Positions 8,097 through 16,858 of a DNA stretch of 64,000 nucleotides are shown in pieces (position 1 is the stretch's first letter; each line of letters opens with the position of its first letter). The DNA is from Nitrospirillum amazonense (GTDB taxonomy: Bacteria > Pseudomonadota > Alphaproteobacteria > Azospirillales > Azospirillaceae). The stretch lies in assembly GCF_007828045.1 (NCBI RefSeq), contig NZ_VITN01000027.1:19847-83846 (forward strand). Reading direction: 5' to 3'. The position numbers were made by a program, and so were the translations under genes. The notes under the pieces were generated by a model, which saw only the letters and a list, made by a program, of their open reading frames with translations, had not been told where the DNA came from and did not search any database.

Positions 8097-9950
8097 ATGT
8101 CCGAACCGCTCGCTGACGAGAGACCGGACATGACCGCGACCGCCGACTCCACCGCCCCCCTGGGGACCCTGCCCACCTGGGACCTGCCCACCTGGGACCT
8201 GTCTGACCTGTACAGCGGGCCGGACAGCCCAGGTCTGCGGGCGGACCTGGAGCGGGTGGAGCGTGAGGCCCAGGCCTTCCATGGCCGCTATTCGGGCAAG
8301 CTGCCCGGCCTGTCGGGCAAGGAGCTGGGCCAGGCCGTCGCCACCTACGAGGCGCTGGATGAGGCGCTGACGCGGATCATGAGCTATGCCGGGCTGCTGT
8401 ACGCCGGCGACCAGAGCGACGGTGCCATCGCCCGCTTCTACCAGTCCATGCAGGAGAAGGTGACCGCCGTCTCCGTCCACTTGCTGTTCTTCACGCTGGA
8501 ACTGAACCAGCTGGCCGACAAGGACATCGACGCCAAGCTGAAGGCGCCGGAGCTGCACCGGTACGCGGCCTGGCTGCGCGATGTCCGCATCTTCCGCCCC
8601 CACCAGCTGTCGGACGAGCTGGAGCGCTTCCTGCACGAAAAGGCGGTGGTGGGCCGCAACGCCTGGACCCGCCTGTTCGACGAGACCATGGCATCGTTAC
8701 GATTCCGTATCGATGGCCAGGATCTGACCTCGGCAGAGGCACTGAACCTGCTATCGGCCCCGGAATCGGCCGTGCGCAAGGCGGCCGCCCTTGAAATCGG
8801 CGCCGTGCTGGGCCGCAACATCAAGCTGTTCGCCCTGATCACCAACACCCTGGCCAAGGACAAGGAGATCGAGGACAAGTGGCGCCGCTATGACCAGCCC
8901 TGGTCATCGCGCAACCTGTCCAACCGCGTGGAGGACGCGGTGGTGGAGGCGCTGGTGGGGGCCGTCAAGGACAGCTATCCCGGCCTGTCGCACCGCTACT
9001 ACAAACTGAAGGCCAAGTGGTTCGGCGGCGACACCCTGGACTATTGGGACCGCAACGCCCCCCTGCCCGATGTGGCCGAGCGCACCATCCCCTGGGAGGA
9101 GGCGCGCGAGATCGTGCTGTCGTCCTACGCGCGCTTCAGCCCCGACCTGGCCGGCGTGGGCCGCCGCTTCTTCGAGAATGCCTGGATCGACGCCCCGGTG
9201 CGGCCGGGCAAGAACCCCGGTGCCTTCGCCCATCCCACCGTGCCCAGCGCCCACCCCTATCTGCTGGTCAACTATATGGGCAAGACGCGGGATGTCATGA
9301 CGCTGGCCCATGAGCTGGGCCACGGCGTGCACCAGGTGCTGGCGGGCGGCCAAGGCCACCTGCAATCCGACACGCCCCTGACCCTGGCGGAGACGGCCAG
9401 CGTGTTCGGCGAGATGCTGACCTTCCGCGGCCTGCTGGCCACCGAGACCGACCCCGCCCGCCGCCGCGCCCTGCTGGCCGGCAAGGTGGAGGACATGCTG
9501 AACACCGTGGTGCGCCAGACGGCGTTCTATGACTTCGAGCGCCGCGTCCATGCCGAGCGGCGGCAGGGCGAGCTGTCGGAGGAACGGCTGGGCGAAATCT
9601 GGCAGGCGGTGCAGACCGAGAGCCTGGGTCCGGCGCTGCGATTCGACGCGGGCTACGCCACTTACTGGTCCTACATCCCCCACTTCATTCATTCGCCCTT
9701 CTACGTCTACGCCTATGCCTTCGGCGACTGCCTGGTGAACAGCCTTTATGCCGCGTTCGAGGAGGCGTCCGCCCATAACGGCTCCGAGGCCTTCGCCCGC
9801 CGCTATCTGGAGATGCTGGCGGCGGGCGGCACCAAGCGGCATAAGGAACTGCTGGCGCCCTTCGGCCTGGACGCCACCGACCCGGCCTTCTGGCACAAGG
9901 GTTTGGGCATGCTGAAGGGCTTCATCGATGAGCTGGAGGCGCTGGGCTGA
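8097..9950 (+). CDS. M3 family oligoendopeptidase (PepF-type)
   Basis: 617 residues, normal for oligoendopeptidase F. The zinc-binding motif HELGH is at about residues 405-409, followed by the third ligand region LAETASVFGEML. The C-terminal YIPHFIHSPFYVYAYAFGD is also typical. It cleaves short peptides in the cytoplasm. An alternative ATG lies 33 nt downstream at 8130. Near the N-terminus a 15-nt tandem duplication (8169-8198) gives LPTWDLPTWD; one copy corresponds to the family's usual WDLSDLY. Confidence 0.93.
   Translation: MSEPLADERPDMTATADSTAPLGTLPTWDLPTWDLSDLYSGPDSPGLRADLERVEREAQAFHGRYSGKLPGLSGKELGQAVATYEALDEALTRIMSYAGLLYAGDQSDGAIARFYQSMQEKVTAVSVHLLFFTLELNQLADKDIDAKLKAPELHRYAAWLRDVRIFRPHQLSDELERFLHEKAVVGRNAWTRLFDETMASLRFRIDGQDLTSAEALNLLSAPESAVRKAAALEIGAVLGRNIKLFALITNTLAKDKEIEDKWRRYDQPWSSRNLSNRVEDAVVEALVGAVKDSYPGLSHRYYKLKAKWFGGDTLDYWDRNAPLPDVAERTIPWEEAREIVLSSYARFSPDLAGVGRRFFENAWIDAPVRPGKNPGAFAHPTVPSAHPYLLVNYMGKTRDVMTLAHELGHGVHQVLAGGQGHLQSDTPLTLAETASVFGEMLTFRGLLATETDPARRRALLAGKVEDMLNTVVRQTAFYDFERRVHAERRQGELSEERLGEIWQAVQTESLGPALRFDAGYATYWSYIPHFIHSPFYVYAYAFGDCLVNSLYAAFEEASAHNGSEAFARRYLEMLAAGGTKRHKELLAPFGLDATDPAFWHKGLGMLKGFIDELEALG
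8169..8198 (+). repeat. 15-nt in-frame tandem duplication in pepF
   Basis: Two identical copies of CTGCCCACCTGGGAC, encoding LPTWD twice at the N-terminus of the M3 peptidase. Confidence 0.9.
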
Positions 9951-10019
9951 GCGCCGCCGGTTCGTCAGGTTTCCGATTCGGGCCTTCCCGGCATCCTTCT
10001 GGTACGAAGAACAACAATC

Positions 10020-10565
10020 ATGAAGCACCGCATCCCCGCTCGCCTCGCCATCGCGCTGGCGGTCCTGGCTTTCAGCGCCGCCTCGGGCACGGCGCTGGCG
10101 GCCGCCAAACCCAAGCATGAGCCGGCCAAGCCGCCGGCGAAGGCCAAGGACCTGAACGGTTGGGGCCAGGTCACCTGGGGCATGACCCACAAGCAGATCC
10201 TGGCCGCCTACCCCAAGGCGCGGGAGTTCGAGATCGGCAACGGGGCGCCCAAAGGGGGGCAGGTTCGCTACCTGTTCGGCCTGGAGAGCATCCGCCTGGG
10301 TGGCTGCGCCTATGCCGTGGACTTCGAGATGAAGAAGAACGCCCTGCGCCGCGTCACCCTCTACGGACAAGAGGCGTCCAAGGACTGCGGCGACGGCGTC
10401 GATGCCCAGTTGGTGAAGCAGCTCGGCGCCCCGGCCGGCCGGCAAAAGGACGCCGAGTCGGCCAGCGCGGAGTGGAAGGCCGGCCACACCAAGGTCACCC
10501 TGCGCCGGGGGATCGGCAAGGCCGCCCGCAAAGTGGCGCCGGTGGTGGAGTACATGCCGAAGTAG
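10020..10565 (+). CDS. Secreted protein of unknown function
   Basis: 181 residues with a clear Sec signal peptide (KHRIPARLAIALAVLAF, predicted cut after ALAA). A Lys/Pro-rich linker (residues 29-45) follows, and then a compact domain beginning GWGQVTWGMTHKQIL. That segment resembles periplasmic domains starting WGMTxxQVxxxyP. Two cysteines (GGCAY and KDCGD) could form a disulfide. I do not recognise a named family. It stands alone and ends at a strong terminator. Confidence 0.7.
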   Translation: MKHRIPARLAIALAVLAFSAASGTALAAAKPKHEPAKPPAKAKDLNGWGQVTWGMTHKQILAAYPKAREFEIGNGAPKGGQVRYLFGLESIRLGGCAYAVDFEMKKNALRRVTLYGQEASKDCGDGVDAQLVKQLGAPAGRQKDAESASAEWKAGHTKVTLRRGIGKAARKVAPVVEYMPK

Positions 10566-10590
10566 GCTCCTGGCCCAACTCCCAAAAAAG

Positions 10591-10625
10591 AAAAAGGGCG
10601 GCCCCAGTGGGACCGCCCTTTTTCA
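10591..10625. terminator. Bidirectional terminator between convergent genes
   Basis: AAAAAGGGCGG pairs with CCGCCCTTTTT with further pairing in the loop. It has A- and T-tracts on both sides and serves the secreted protein gene (+) and the atp operon (-). Confidence 0.9.
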
Positions 10626-10650
10626 ATCGCCTGAGCCGCTGATCAAACGA

Positions 10651-11142
10651 TCAGTGCAGCTTGCCGGGCAGTTCCTCGATGGCCGAGGCCACCATGGCGT
10701 CGCTGCACGACTGGTCGATGGTCTGGGTCAGCAGCGACTCGGTCGCGGCCAGGGCCACGTCCACGGCCAGGCTGCGCACCTGCTGGAGGGCGGCGGCCTC
10801 GGCCTGGGCGATCTTCTCCAGGGCCTGGGCCTCGCGGCGCTTCAGGGTGGCCTCCAGATCCGCTTCCGCGTGCTGGCGGATGCGGTCGGCCTCTTCGCGG
10901 GCGGCGGCGATGATGGCGTCGGCCTCCTTCATCGCGTCGCGCTGCTTCTTCTGATAGGCGGTCAGGGCCGCCTCGGCGTCCTGGCGCAGCTTCTGCGCGG
11001 TCTCGATCTCCAGGCGGATCTTCTCCGCCCGGGCGTCCAGGCTCTTGCCCAGGGCGCCGAAGCCGCCCTTCCAGATAACCAGGGCGAAAAAGACGACGAA
11101 GGCGACGCCAACCCAGAAAGTGGGATTCTGCAGATCGAACAT
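10651..11142 (-). CDS. atpF: F0F1 ATP synthase subunit b
   Basis: 163 residues. An N-terminal membrane segment (FWVGVAFVVFFALVIW) is followed by a long charged Ala/Glu/Lys/Gln-rich helix, the b-subunit stator that links F0 to F1. The ATG at 11142 overlaps the stop of the upstream b' gene as TGATG, so translation is probably coupled. A GTG one codon upstream is possible. Last gene of the atpI-B-E-F'-F operon. Confidence 0.95.
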   Translation of the reverse strand: MFDLQNPTFWVGVAFVVFFALVIWKGGFGALGKSLDARAEKIRLEIETAQKLRQDAEAALTAYQKKQRDAMKEADAIIAAAREEADRIRQHAEADLEATLKRREAQALEKIAQAEAAALQQVRSLAVDVALAATESLLTQTIDQSCSDAMVASAIEELPGKLH

Positions 11143-11795
11143 CACGCACGCTCCTTCAGGGCGGCATCCACGGCGCCATCGACGCCGGCCTGGTCGGGTT
11201 CGATACCCGCCAGCTTGGCGACGGCGGCACCGGCGGCCTCGGCGGCCACGGCGCGCACATTGGCCAGCGCGGTCTGCTTCTGACCCTCGATGCGGGCCTC
11301 GGCTTCCTTCTGCTTGGCGGCCAGGCCGGCGACGACATCGGCCGTGCGCTGGGCGGCCGCGGCATCGGCCGTGGCGGCGGTCTCGTTCAGCAGCTTGTGG
11401 GCGCTGGCGCGGGCCTCGGCCACCGCCTTCTCATAGGCGGCGACGATGGCGTCGGTCTCGGCCTTCAGGGCCGTGGCCTTGTCCAGGTCGCCGGAGATCT
11501 TGGCCTCACGGGCTTCCAGAACGGCGCCGACGCGCGGCAGGCCGACCTTGGCCACCAGCACGTAGAGCGTGCCGAAGGTGATGGCCAGCCAGAAAATCTG
11601 AGACGCGAACGTCTTGGTGTTCAGCTGGGGCAGACCCTTTTCCTCGTGCACGCCAGCTTCCTGCTCCACGCTGTCCGTCGCGTGGGCGGCTTCTTCACCC
11701 GACTGCGCGAACGACGGCGTGCCGCCCAGGGCCACCGTCAGGACGGCGGCGGCGGCAAGGCCCTTCAGCCACACCATGAGCCTTGGATTCACCAT
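11142..11795 (-). CDS. atpF': F0F1 ATP synthase subunit b' (second b-type subunit)
   Basis: 217 residues, longer than usual for b' because of an N-terminal hydrophobic leader (VWLKGLAAAAVLTVALGG...FAQ) and an acidic linker ahead of the membrane helix IFWLAITFGTLYVLVA. The rest is a long coiled-coil stator helix rich in Ala, Glu and Lys. The two-b arrangement is typical of phototrophs and alphaproteobacteria. AAGGTGATC precedes the chosen ATG; a second ATG 18 nt downstream also has an AAGG. Confidence 0.93.
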   Translation of the reverse strand: MVNPRLMVWLKGLAAAAVLTVALGGTPSFAQSGEEAAHATDSVEQEAGVHEEKGLPQLNTKTFASQIFWLAITFGTLYVLVAKVGLPRVGAVLEAREAKISGDLDKATALKAETDAIVAAYEKAVAEARASAHKLLNETAATADAAAAQRTADVVAGLAAKQKEAEARIEGQKQTALANVRAVAAEAAGAAVAKLAGIEPDQAGVDGAVDAALKERA

Positions 11796-11962
11796 GAAGA
11801 TCACCTTGTCTGCGAGATCGCCCGGAAAGGGCTGGCGCTGAAATCGCATCACGGGCTTATGCCCATGAAACATCCCGCACCGGGCCATCGCCGGAAATCG
11901 GATCGGAACCTGTAGGCGGGTTTGACGGGCGGCGGACCAGGACGGCCCCGAACAAGGGCTCA

Positions 11963-11999
11963 GGGGCGGCGGCCGGCATGATACCGGCCCCGCCCCCTC
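11963..11999. other. Strong GC hairpin between atpE and atpF'
   Basis: An inverted repeat around GGGGCGG..GCCGG / CCGGCC..CCGCCCC lies in the 280-nt gap between the c and b' genes. There is no T-tract, so it may be an mRNA-stability or partial-attenuation element that lets subunit c be made in excess; function inferred. Confidence 0.5.
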
Positions 12000-12075
12000 A
12001 ACCTACTTCAAACGCGGGCGGCCTTCCCCTAAGGGGCTGGCCGCCGCGGCCGTTCCATCAAGCCCAGGGTCAGGC

Positions 12076-12300
12076 TTAGGCGAACAGGATCAGGAAGGCG
12101 ATCAGCAGCGCGAACAGCGCCACGGCTTCGGTCAGCGCGAAGCCCAGAATGCCGATCGGGAACACGGAGGCGCGGGCGGCCGGGTTGCGGCCCACGGAGG
12201 CGATCAGGTTGGCGAAGATGTTGCCGATGCCGATGCCGACACCAGCCAGGGCGAACATGGCCAGACCGGCGCCGATGAACTTAGCGGCTTGCGGATCCAT
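12076..12300 (-). CDS. atpE: F0F1 ATP synthase subunit c
   Basis: 74 residues: two membrane helices around the polar loop VGRNPAARA. The first helix carries the [14 protein letters not shown] glycine pattern. The proton-carrying carboxylate is Glu in [14 protein letters not shown]. An AGAGGAAG Shine-Dalgarno precedes the ATG. Forms the rotor ring of F0. Confidence 0.97.
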   Translation of the reverse strand: MDPQAAKFIGAGLAMFALAGVGIGIGNIFANLIASVGRNPAARASVFPIGILGFALTEAVALFALLIAFLILFA

Positions 12301-12369
12301 TATAGACTTCCTCTGTGTGATGGAACGGTTGAAGGGTGAAGACAGGCCCTACGGTCGGACGATCGCGGC

Positions 12370-13119
12370 TTAGTGCAGCTCGATGGCGTCGCGGATGTAG
12401 AGGCAGGTCAGGATGGTGAAGACGTAAGCCTGCAGGAAGGCGACCATGATCTCGAAGCCGATCAGGGCCACGTTGATCGCCACCGGCACGGCGCCGGCCA
12501 GCCAGCCGACGGCGCCCAGGGCCCCGATCATGGTGATCGTGAAGCCGGCGAAGACCTTCAGCATGGTGTGGCCCGCCATCATGTTGGCGAACAGTCGGAT
12601 GGACAGGCTGACCGGCCGCATCAGATACGAAATGATCTCGATGGGGATCAGGATGGGCGCCAGCGCGATGGGCGCGCCCGAGGGGAAGAAGAAGCTGAAA
12701 AAGTGGAAGCCGTGGCGGATCAGCGCCACCAGGGTCACGAACACGAACACCAGGGCCGCCAGCGTGAAGGTCACGATGATGTGGCTGGTGAAGGTGAACG
12801 TGCCGGGGACCATGCCGATCATGTTGCCGAACAGCACGAAGGCGAAGATCGAGAACACCAGCGGGAAGTAGGGGCGCGCCTGGGTGCCGGCGTTGTCCCG
12901 CACCATGCCCGACACGAATTCGTAGAGCAGCTCCGCCACCGACTGCAGCCGGCCCGGGACCAGTGCGCGCGAGGCGGTGCCGGCGACCAGCAGGCCGGTG
13001 ACAAGCACGGCCGCGACCACCATGTAGAGGGAGGAGTTGGTGAAGGAGATGTCGTGCCCGGCGAGATGCAGAGGAACGATCTGCTCGATGCGAAACTGAT
13101 GCAGCGGATCAGTGGCCAC
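12370..13119 (-). CDS. atpB: F0F1 ATP synthase subunit a
   Basis: 249 residues with about six membrane helices. The proton-channel Arg is in VSLSIRLFANMMAGH, and the C-terminal GFEIMVAFLQAYVFTILTCLYI is typical. I chose the GTG at 13119, which has a GAGGGGA Shine-Dalgarno and overlaps the upstream atpI by 11 nt. Longer in-frame starts (ATG 13137) lie inside atpI. Confidence 0.95.
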   Translation of the reverse strand: MATDPLHQFRIEQIVPLHLAGHDISFTNSSLYMVVAAVLVTGLLVAGTASRALVPGRLQSVAELLYEFVSGMVRDNAGTQARPYFPLVFSIFAFVLFGNMIGMVPGTFTFTSHIIVTFTLAALVFVFVTLVALIRHGFHFFSFFFPSGAPIALAPILIPIEIISYLMRPVSLSIRLFANMMAGHTMLKVFAGFTITMIGALGAVGWLAGAVPVAINVALIGFEIMVAFLQAYVFTILTCLYIRDAIELH

Positions 13120-13513
13120 GATTCCCCTCACCTTCATCCTTGGCGGGGGTGGAGTTGGTTCCGCCCCCTGAGTTGGCGCCCGTGTCCGGTCGCCGATATC
13201 CCACCGCGTATCCCATGCCGTTGACGGCCCGGTATACATTCAACATCGCGGCCGCCGACCCCAGGACGAACATCACGATCAGTCCCCAGGGCGACGTGCC
13301 CAGCCAGCGATCGATGACCAAACCGCCACCGACGCCGACCACCATCGCCGCGACCAGCTCGGCGCCGACGCGAAACGCGACGCCCAGCATACCGTTGCCC
13401 GCCTCATCCTTCCGCTGTGTGGGGGAGGAGGAGGAAGATTCGGCGCCACGTCGCGCATCCCGCAATCGGGCCTCAAGCTCATCCAAGGAAGGCGGGGGTG
13501 TCTGGTCCGTCAA
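13109..13513 (-). CDS. atpI: AtpI/AtpZ-like ATP synthase accessory protein
   Basis: 134 residues: a charged N-terminus (LDELEARLRDARRG), two membrane helices (VGAELVAAMVVGVGGGLVIDRWLG and WGLIVMFVLGSAAAMLNVYRAV) and a low-complexity Gly/Asn tail. This matches the AtpI/AtpZ family encoded first in F0 operons, which helps c-ring assembly or Mg/Ca transport. TTG start. First gene behind the promoter at 13580-13608. Confidence 0.88.
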   Translation of the reverse strand: MTDQTPPPSLDELEARLRDARRGAESSSSSPTQRKDEAGNGMLGVAFRVGAELVAAMVVGVGGGLVIDRWLGTSPWGLIVMFVLGSAAAMLNVYRAVNGMGYAVGYRRPDTGANSGGGTNSTPAKDEGEGNRGH

Positions 13514-13579
13514 GGTCTAAACCCCTGGAGGTATGCCCCTTCCGCCGCAATGGAGTCGTCGCCATGCGAAAGCGGCGGC

Positions 13580-13608
13580 ACCATACGGGGCGGTACACCC
13601 CCTGTCAA
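13580..13608 (-). promoter_or_regulatory. Sigma-70-type promoter of the atp operon
   Basis: On the minus strand TTGACA (13608-13603), a 17-nt spacer and TATGGT (13585-13580). Transcription would start about 60 nt before atpI. Confidence 0.75.
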
Positions 13609-13693
13609 GTCGCAAAAGCACAGGGCCAAGTGCATGATTCTAAAGGACTATTTTATCGCCCCGCGCGGCACGCGCAGGCGCGATGTCCCAAGC

Positions 13694-14206
13694 TCAACCG
13701 CCATTGCGCGCGCCACCCTGCGTAGCACCGCCGCCCATGCCGGGCTCAGCCCCCGGCGCCAGCACCGTCGCCTCGACGGCAAGGGGCGCTGCGGCCTTGA
13801 AGCGCAGGGTCAAATGGACGCGTTGCCCAACCTGTAGGGGCTGGGTCAGGCCCATGAGCATGATGTGCGGCCCCTCGGGCTTCAGCGTCACCGTGCCCCC
13901 GGCCGGCAGCGCCACGCCATCGGCCAGCGGCCGCATGCGGGCGATTCCGTCCACCACCTCGGCCATGTGGATCTGGGCTACCTTGCCCACGTCGGCTTCC
14001 ACCCCCACCAGCCGGTCGGCCGGCCCCTTGTTGCGCAGGGTGAGGAAGGCGACGCCGGCCCTGGCACCCCGGATGGTGGGCCGCGACCAGGCGGCAGTGG
14101 CCTCGATCGCCGGTGCCGGAGCCTCCTGCGCGACGGCCGGCGCGACGGCCATCACCGGCGCGGCGGCGATCATCAGCGACGCGAGAAGGGAGCGGATGCG
14201 GACCAT
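13694..14206 (-). CDS. Periplasmic copper chaperone PCu(A)C
   Basis: 170 residues with a Sec signal peptide (cut near AVAQ). The copper-binding set is His80 (IHMAE), Met91 (IARM), His114 and Met117 (GPHIMLM), the classic H-x10-M-x21-H-x2-M layout. It delivers Cu(I) to the CuA/CuB site of cytochrome c oxidase together with Sco. It lies downstream of sco with a 98-nt gap on the same strand. The C-terminal tail is Gly-rich. Confidence 0.93.
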   Translation of the reverse strand: MVRIRSLLASLMIAAAPVMAVAPAVAQEAPAPAIEATAAWSRPTIRGARAGVAFLTLRNKGPADRLVGVEADVGKVAQIHMAEVVDGIARMRPLADGVALPAGGTVTLKPEGPHIMLMGLTQPLQVGQRVHLTLRFKAAAPLAVEATVLAPGAEPGMGGGATQGGARNGG

Positions 14207-14304
14207 GGTTTGCCCCTATTGAGAATGCGACGGCCCCGTCTGCCCCAACGGGCCGGCCGGTCGCAATTGGACAGAAGCGCCCAGCGGGGGCCGACCTCCC
14301 GGGC

Positions 14305-14976
14305 CTATTTCCCCGCCGCCCCTTTGGCCATGGCCTCGCGGATGCCCTTCACCATGTCCTCCGCCGTGGTGCCCCGGGCGAAGATGGTGGCCAGGCGGTT
14401 GTCCGGATCCATGAGATAGACGTAGGTGGAATGGTCCATGAGGTAGTTTTCCGGGTCGTCGCCGGCCACCTTGGCGGCGTAGACCCGCCAGGCGCGCGTG
14501 GCGGCGGAGACCTGGGCGGCCGTGCCGGTCAGCCCCACCAGGCGGGGATGGAACTGCGCGACATAGTCCGACAGCTGCTGCGGCGTGTCGCGGCCGGGAT
14601 CGACGCTGACGAAGATAGGCTGCACCTTGTCGCCCTGCGCGCCCAGCTGGTCCATGGCCTGGGCCATGACCTGCAACTCAGTGGGGCAGATGTCGGGGCA
14701 GAAGGTGTAGCCGAAGAACATCAGCCGCCAGGACCCGGCGTAGCTTTTCTCCGTCACCGTCTTGCCGGACTGGTCCACCAGGGTGAAGGGGCCGCCCACG
14801 GCCACGCCCGGCACGATCTGGCCGCCGATGCCCGAGGCCGGGGCCGCCCCCGTGCTGCTGGCGCTGGACGCGGGACGGGAGGACGGCGGCGCCCCCAGCC
14901 ACCACGCCACCAGGGCCGCGAAGGCGAGCGCCGGCACCAGGGTGACCAGCAGGCGGATCAGACGTTTCTTGGCCAT
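14305..14976 (-). CDS. SCO1/SenC family copper chaperone
   Basis: 223 residues: N-terminal membrane anchor (IRLLVTLVPALAFAALVAWWL), a Ser/Ala-rich linker, then a thioredoxin-like domain. The copper/redox motif FCPDICP has cysteines at 93 and 97; the distal His is in YLMDHSTYVYLM. Needed for CuA assembly in cytochrome c oxidase. Probably co-transcribed with the PCu(A)C gene. Confidence 0.95.
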   Translation of the reverse strand: MAKKRLIRLLVTLVPALAFAALVAWWLGAPPSSRPASSASSTGAAPASGIGGQIVPGVAVGGPFTLVDQSGKTVTEKSYAGSWRLMFFGYTFCPDICPTELQVMAQAMDQLGAQGDKVQPIFVSVDPGRDTPQQLSDYVAQFHPRLVGLTGTAAQVSAATRAWRVYAAKVAGDDPENYLMDHSTYVYLMDPDNRLATIFARGTTAEDMVKGIREAMAKGAAGK

Positions 14977-15048
14977 GGGATGTGCGGCGCCCGTGCGACG
15001 GGAAGATAGGTTCCCTTTACCCTAGCGCGCCCCGGCCCTGAAAACAAA

Positions 15049-15087
15049 GGCGGGCGGCACCCATCGGCACCGCCCGCCCCTGGTTTT
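15049..15087. terminator. Hairpin terminator after phoH
   Basis: GGCGGGCGG pairs with CCGCCCGCC, with an A-rich stretch on one side (AAAACAAA) and TGGTTTT on the other. It sits at the 3' end of the leftward phoH gene. Confidence 0.75.
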
Positions 15088-15103
15088 AAAGTCTAGGCCG
15101 CCC

Positions 15104-15880
15104 TTACAGCACGGTCAGCATGCTGGCCACCAGCGGGTGGCGCACGATGTCGCGGTCGTTCAGGCGGACGACGGCGATGCCCTCCACCGCTTCCAGGCGG
15201 CGGGCGATGTCGGACAGGCCGGACAGGCCGTTCAGCAGGTCGGACTGGTCCGGGTCGCCGGTCAGCACCATGGTGGAGTGCCAGCCCAGGCGGGTCAGCA
15301 GCATCTTGATCTGGCCGTAGGTGCAGTTCTGCGCCTCGTCGATCACGACGAAGGCGTTGTTCAGGGTGCGGCCGCGCATGAAGCCCACCGGCGCGATCTC
15401 GATGGTGCCTTCCGCCATCAGGGTGCGCAGGCGCTTGCCGCCCAGGCGGTCGTTCAGCGCATCATAGAGCGGGCGCAGGAAGGGGGCCATCTTCTCCCCC
15501 ATGTCGCCCGGCAGATAGCCGATGCTCTCACCCGCCTCGATGGCCGGGCGGGACAGGATGATGCGGTCGACCCGCCCGGCCTCCAGCGCTTCCACCGCGC
15601 TGGAGATGGCCAGATAGGTCTTGCCCGTGCCCGCCGGGCCCAGGGCCAAGGCCAAGTTGTGGGTGGCGATGGCCTCCATCAGCACCTTCTGATTGGGGCT
15701 TTGCGGCTTGACCTTGCGCACATAGCTCTGATCCCGCCGCTCCTCAATGGGGTCCCAACTGCCGCTGGCGGGGGCGCCGGCCCCTTGAGCGGAGCGGGCG
15801 GGCATCACATCGGGGAAAAGCGGGCGCACCTTGTCGGAGCTGGAGCCGCCGGAAGTCACCTTCACTGGACGCTTGGCCAT
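15104..15880 (-). CDS. PhoH family ATPase
   Basis: 258 residues. Walker A GPAGTGKTYLA lies near residue 80, then LSRPAIEAGE, Walker B AFVVIDEAQN near 180 and sensor TGDPDQ near 205. This is the PhoH-like P-loop domain, probably acting on RNA; members lacking extra domains, like this one, are common in alphaproteobacteria. The ATG at 15880 has a strong GAGGAG upstream. It is separate from ybeY, which usually neighbours the longer PhoH type. Confidence 0.92.
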   Translation of the reverse strand: MAKRPVKVTSGGSSSDKVRPLFPDVMPARSAQGAGAPASGSWDPIEERRDQSYVRKVKPQSPNQKVLMEAIATHNLALALGPAGTGKTYLAISSAVEALEAGRVDRIILSRPAIEAGESIGYLPGDMGEKMAPFLRPLYDALNDRLGGKRLRTLMAEGTIEIAPVGFMRGRTLNNAFVVIDEAQNCTYGQIKMLLTRLGWHSTMVLTGDPDQSDLLNGLSGLSDIARRLEAVEGIAVVRLNDRDIVRHPLVASMLTVL

Positions 15881-16008
15881 GTCTGTCTCCTCAGTCACAC
15901 CGAATTGCGCCGCGGGAACGCCCGCGGCCAGGTTACTAGGCAGGCAGGAACCGCGCGCCGGGCGACCCCGGGGGTTGGGACCCCGGGCGCCGGAGACCGG
16001 GCACGAAA

Positions 16009-16045
16009 AAACCGCATCCCCAGGTCAGCGGGGCATGCGGTTTGG
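16009..16045 (-). terminator. Leftward intrinsic terminator without an obvious gene
   Basis: On the minus strand AAACCGCATGCCCC pairs with GGGG-ATGCGGTTT and is followed by a T-run (GGTTTTTTCG). It would end transcripts coming from the right, but no convincing leftward gene lies between here and minC. Confidence 0.75.
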
Positions 16046-16858
16046 AGGGGGCCATCGTGGGGCGCCGGATGGGGCGATCCGCATCCCCCTGCGGGGCCGG
16101 ATGCCGCGGACCGTGCGATGCGGCGGGACGATGGCGGCCGATTGCGGGTGGCCTCAAGGGTCAACGGCGGCGGGGGCATCGGGGGAAGTCCGTTCCCCCG
16201 GCAGGCACACGACAGCACAGGCAGCGGCGCACAGTTTGGCAATACCCCGACCCGTCATTCTTGAGTGACGACCCTGGTATGCACTCTACCGCACCTGCGA
16301 GCGTCTGTCAGCAGGCCTTGGGGCATACATCAAATATTCATACCAGATGTGGTGGCCATAAGACCCCGAGTCGCCGCGCTTAGCCAACCGCGAAGACAGT
16401 CCCGAGTCGGGTCGCCCTTGCCCTTTCGGGATAAGGTGGCGTGAGCCGGTGCGGCCGGCCGGCTTTGGCACCGCGGCGAAAACGCCCCCGTGATTCAAGA
16501 GGCTGCCCCTTGGGGCGCCCCCCGCCACCCGGGTTCGCACCGGAGGCGCGAGCACCCCGAAGGTGCACTAAGACTCAATAAATATTGTGTGGGCTGGCGC
16601 TTTCCGCTCAAAATGTGGATCTGAGGATTCCCTTGACGCCTGCGCCCATCTGGTCTTGAAACGCGCCTTCGATGGGTCCGGCCTGAGGCGCCGTCCTGCC
16701 ATTCGGCAAGGATGTGCCGTCGCATTTCGAGGACCCTCTGCCCCCCGCGGGCGATCGGACGCAGGCCCCTGCCCCCGGCTGGGGCGCCAAGGGACGTTCC
16801 GGCCACGCGCGGACGGGTGATGGTCAGGCAGATTAGGGATTAAGGGGTCAGGGGCGAG
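16046..16858. other. Gene-free, hairpin-rich interval upstream of minC
   Basis: About 810 nt with no ORF that resembles a protein. Short readings such as 16286-16555 on the minus strand look like GC noise. It holds many inverted repeats: GGGGGAA/TTCCCCC at 16180-16200, CGTCA/TGACG at 16253-16270, an imperfect long stem around CGCCCTTGCCC/GGGATAAGGTGGCG (about 16412-16442), GCCCC/GGGGC near 16505, and GCACC/GGTGC at 16552-16566. There is also a direct repeat of CCCGAGTCG and an AT-rich patch (AATAAATATT, about 16577). A weak TTGACG at 16632 could belong to a min promoter. It may hold a small RNA or a long leader. Confidence 0.5.

Noticed and set aside
8904..10487. Minus-strand open frame of 527 codons
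   Set aside because: Antisense to oligopeptidase F and the secreted protein; low-complexity composition.
16286..16555. Possible 89-residue minus-strand protein before minC
   Set aside because: No motif, no signal or membrane segment, weak start; the interval looks RNA-structured rather than coding.
16530..16566. tRNA-like T-arm (GGGTTCGCACC) near 16530
   Set aside because: No matching acceptor, D-arm or anticodon arm could be built on either strand.
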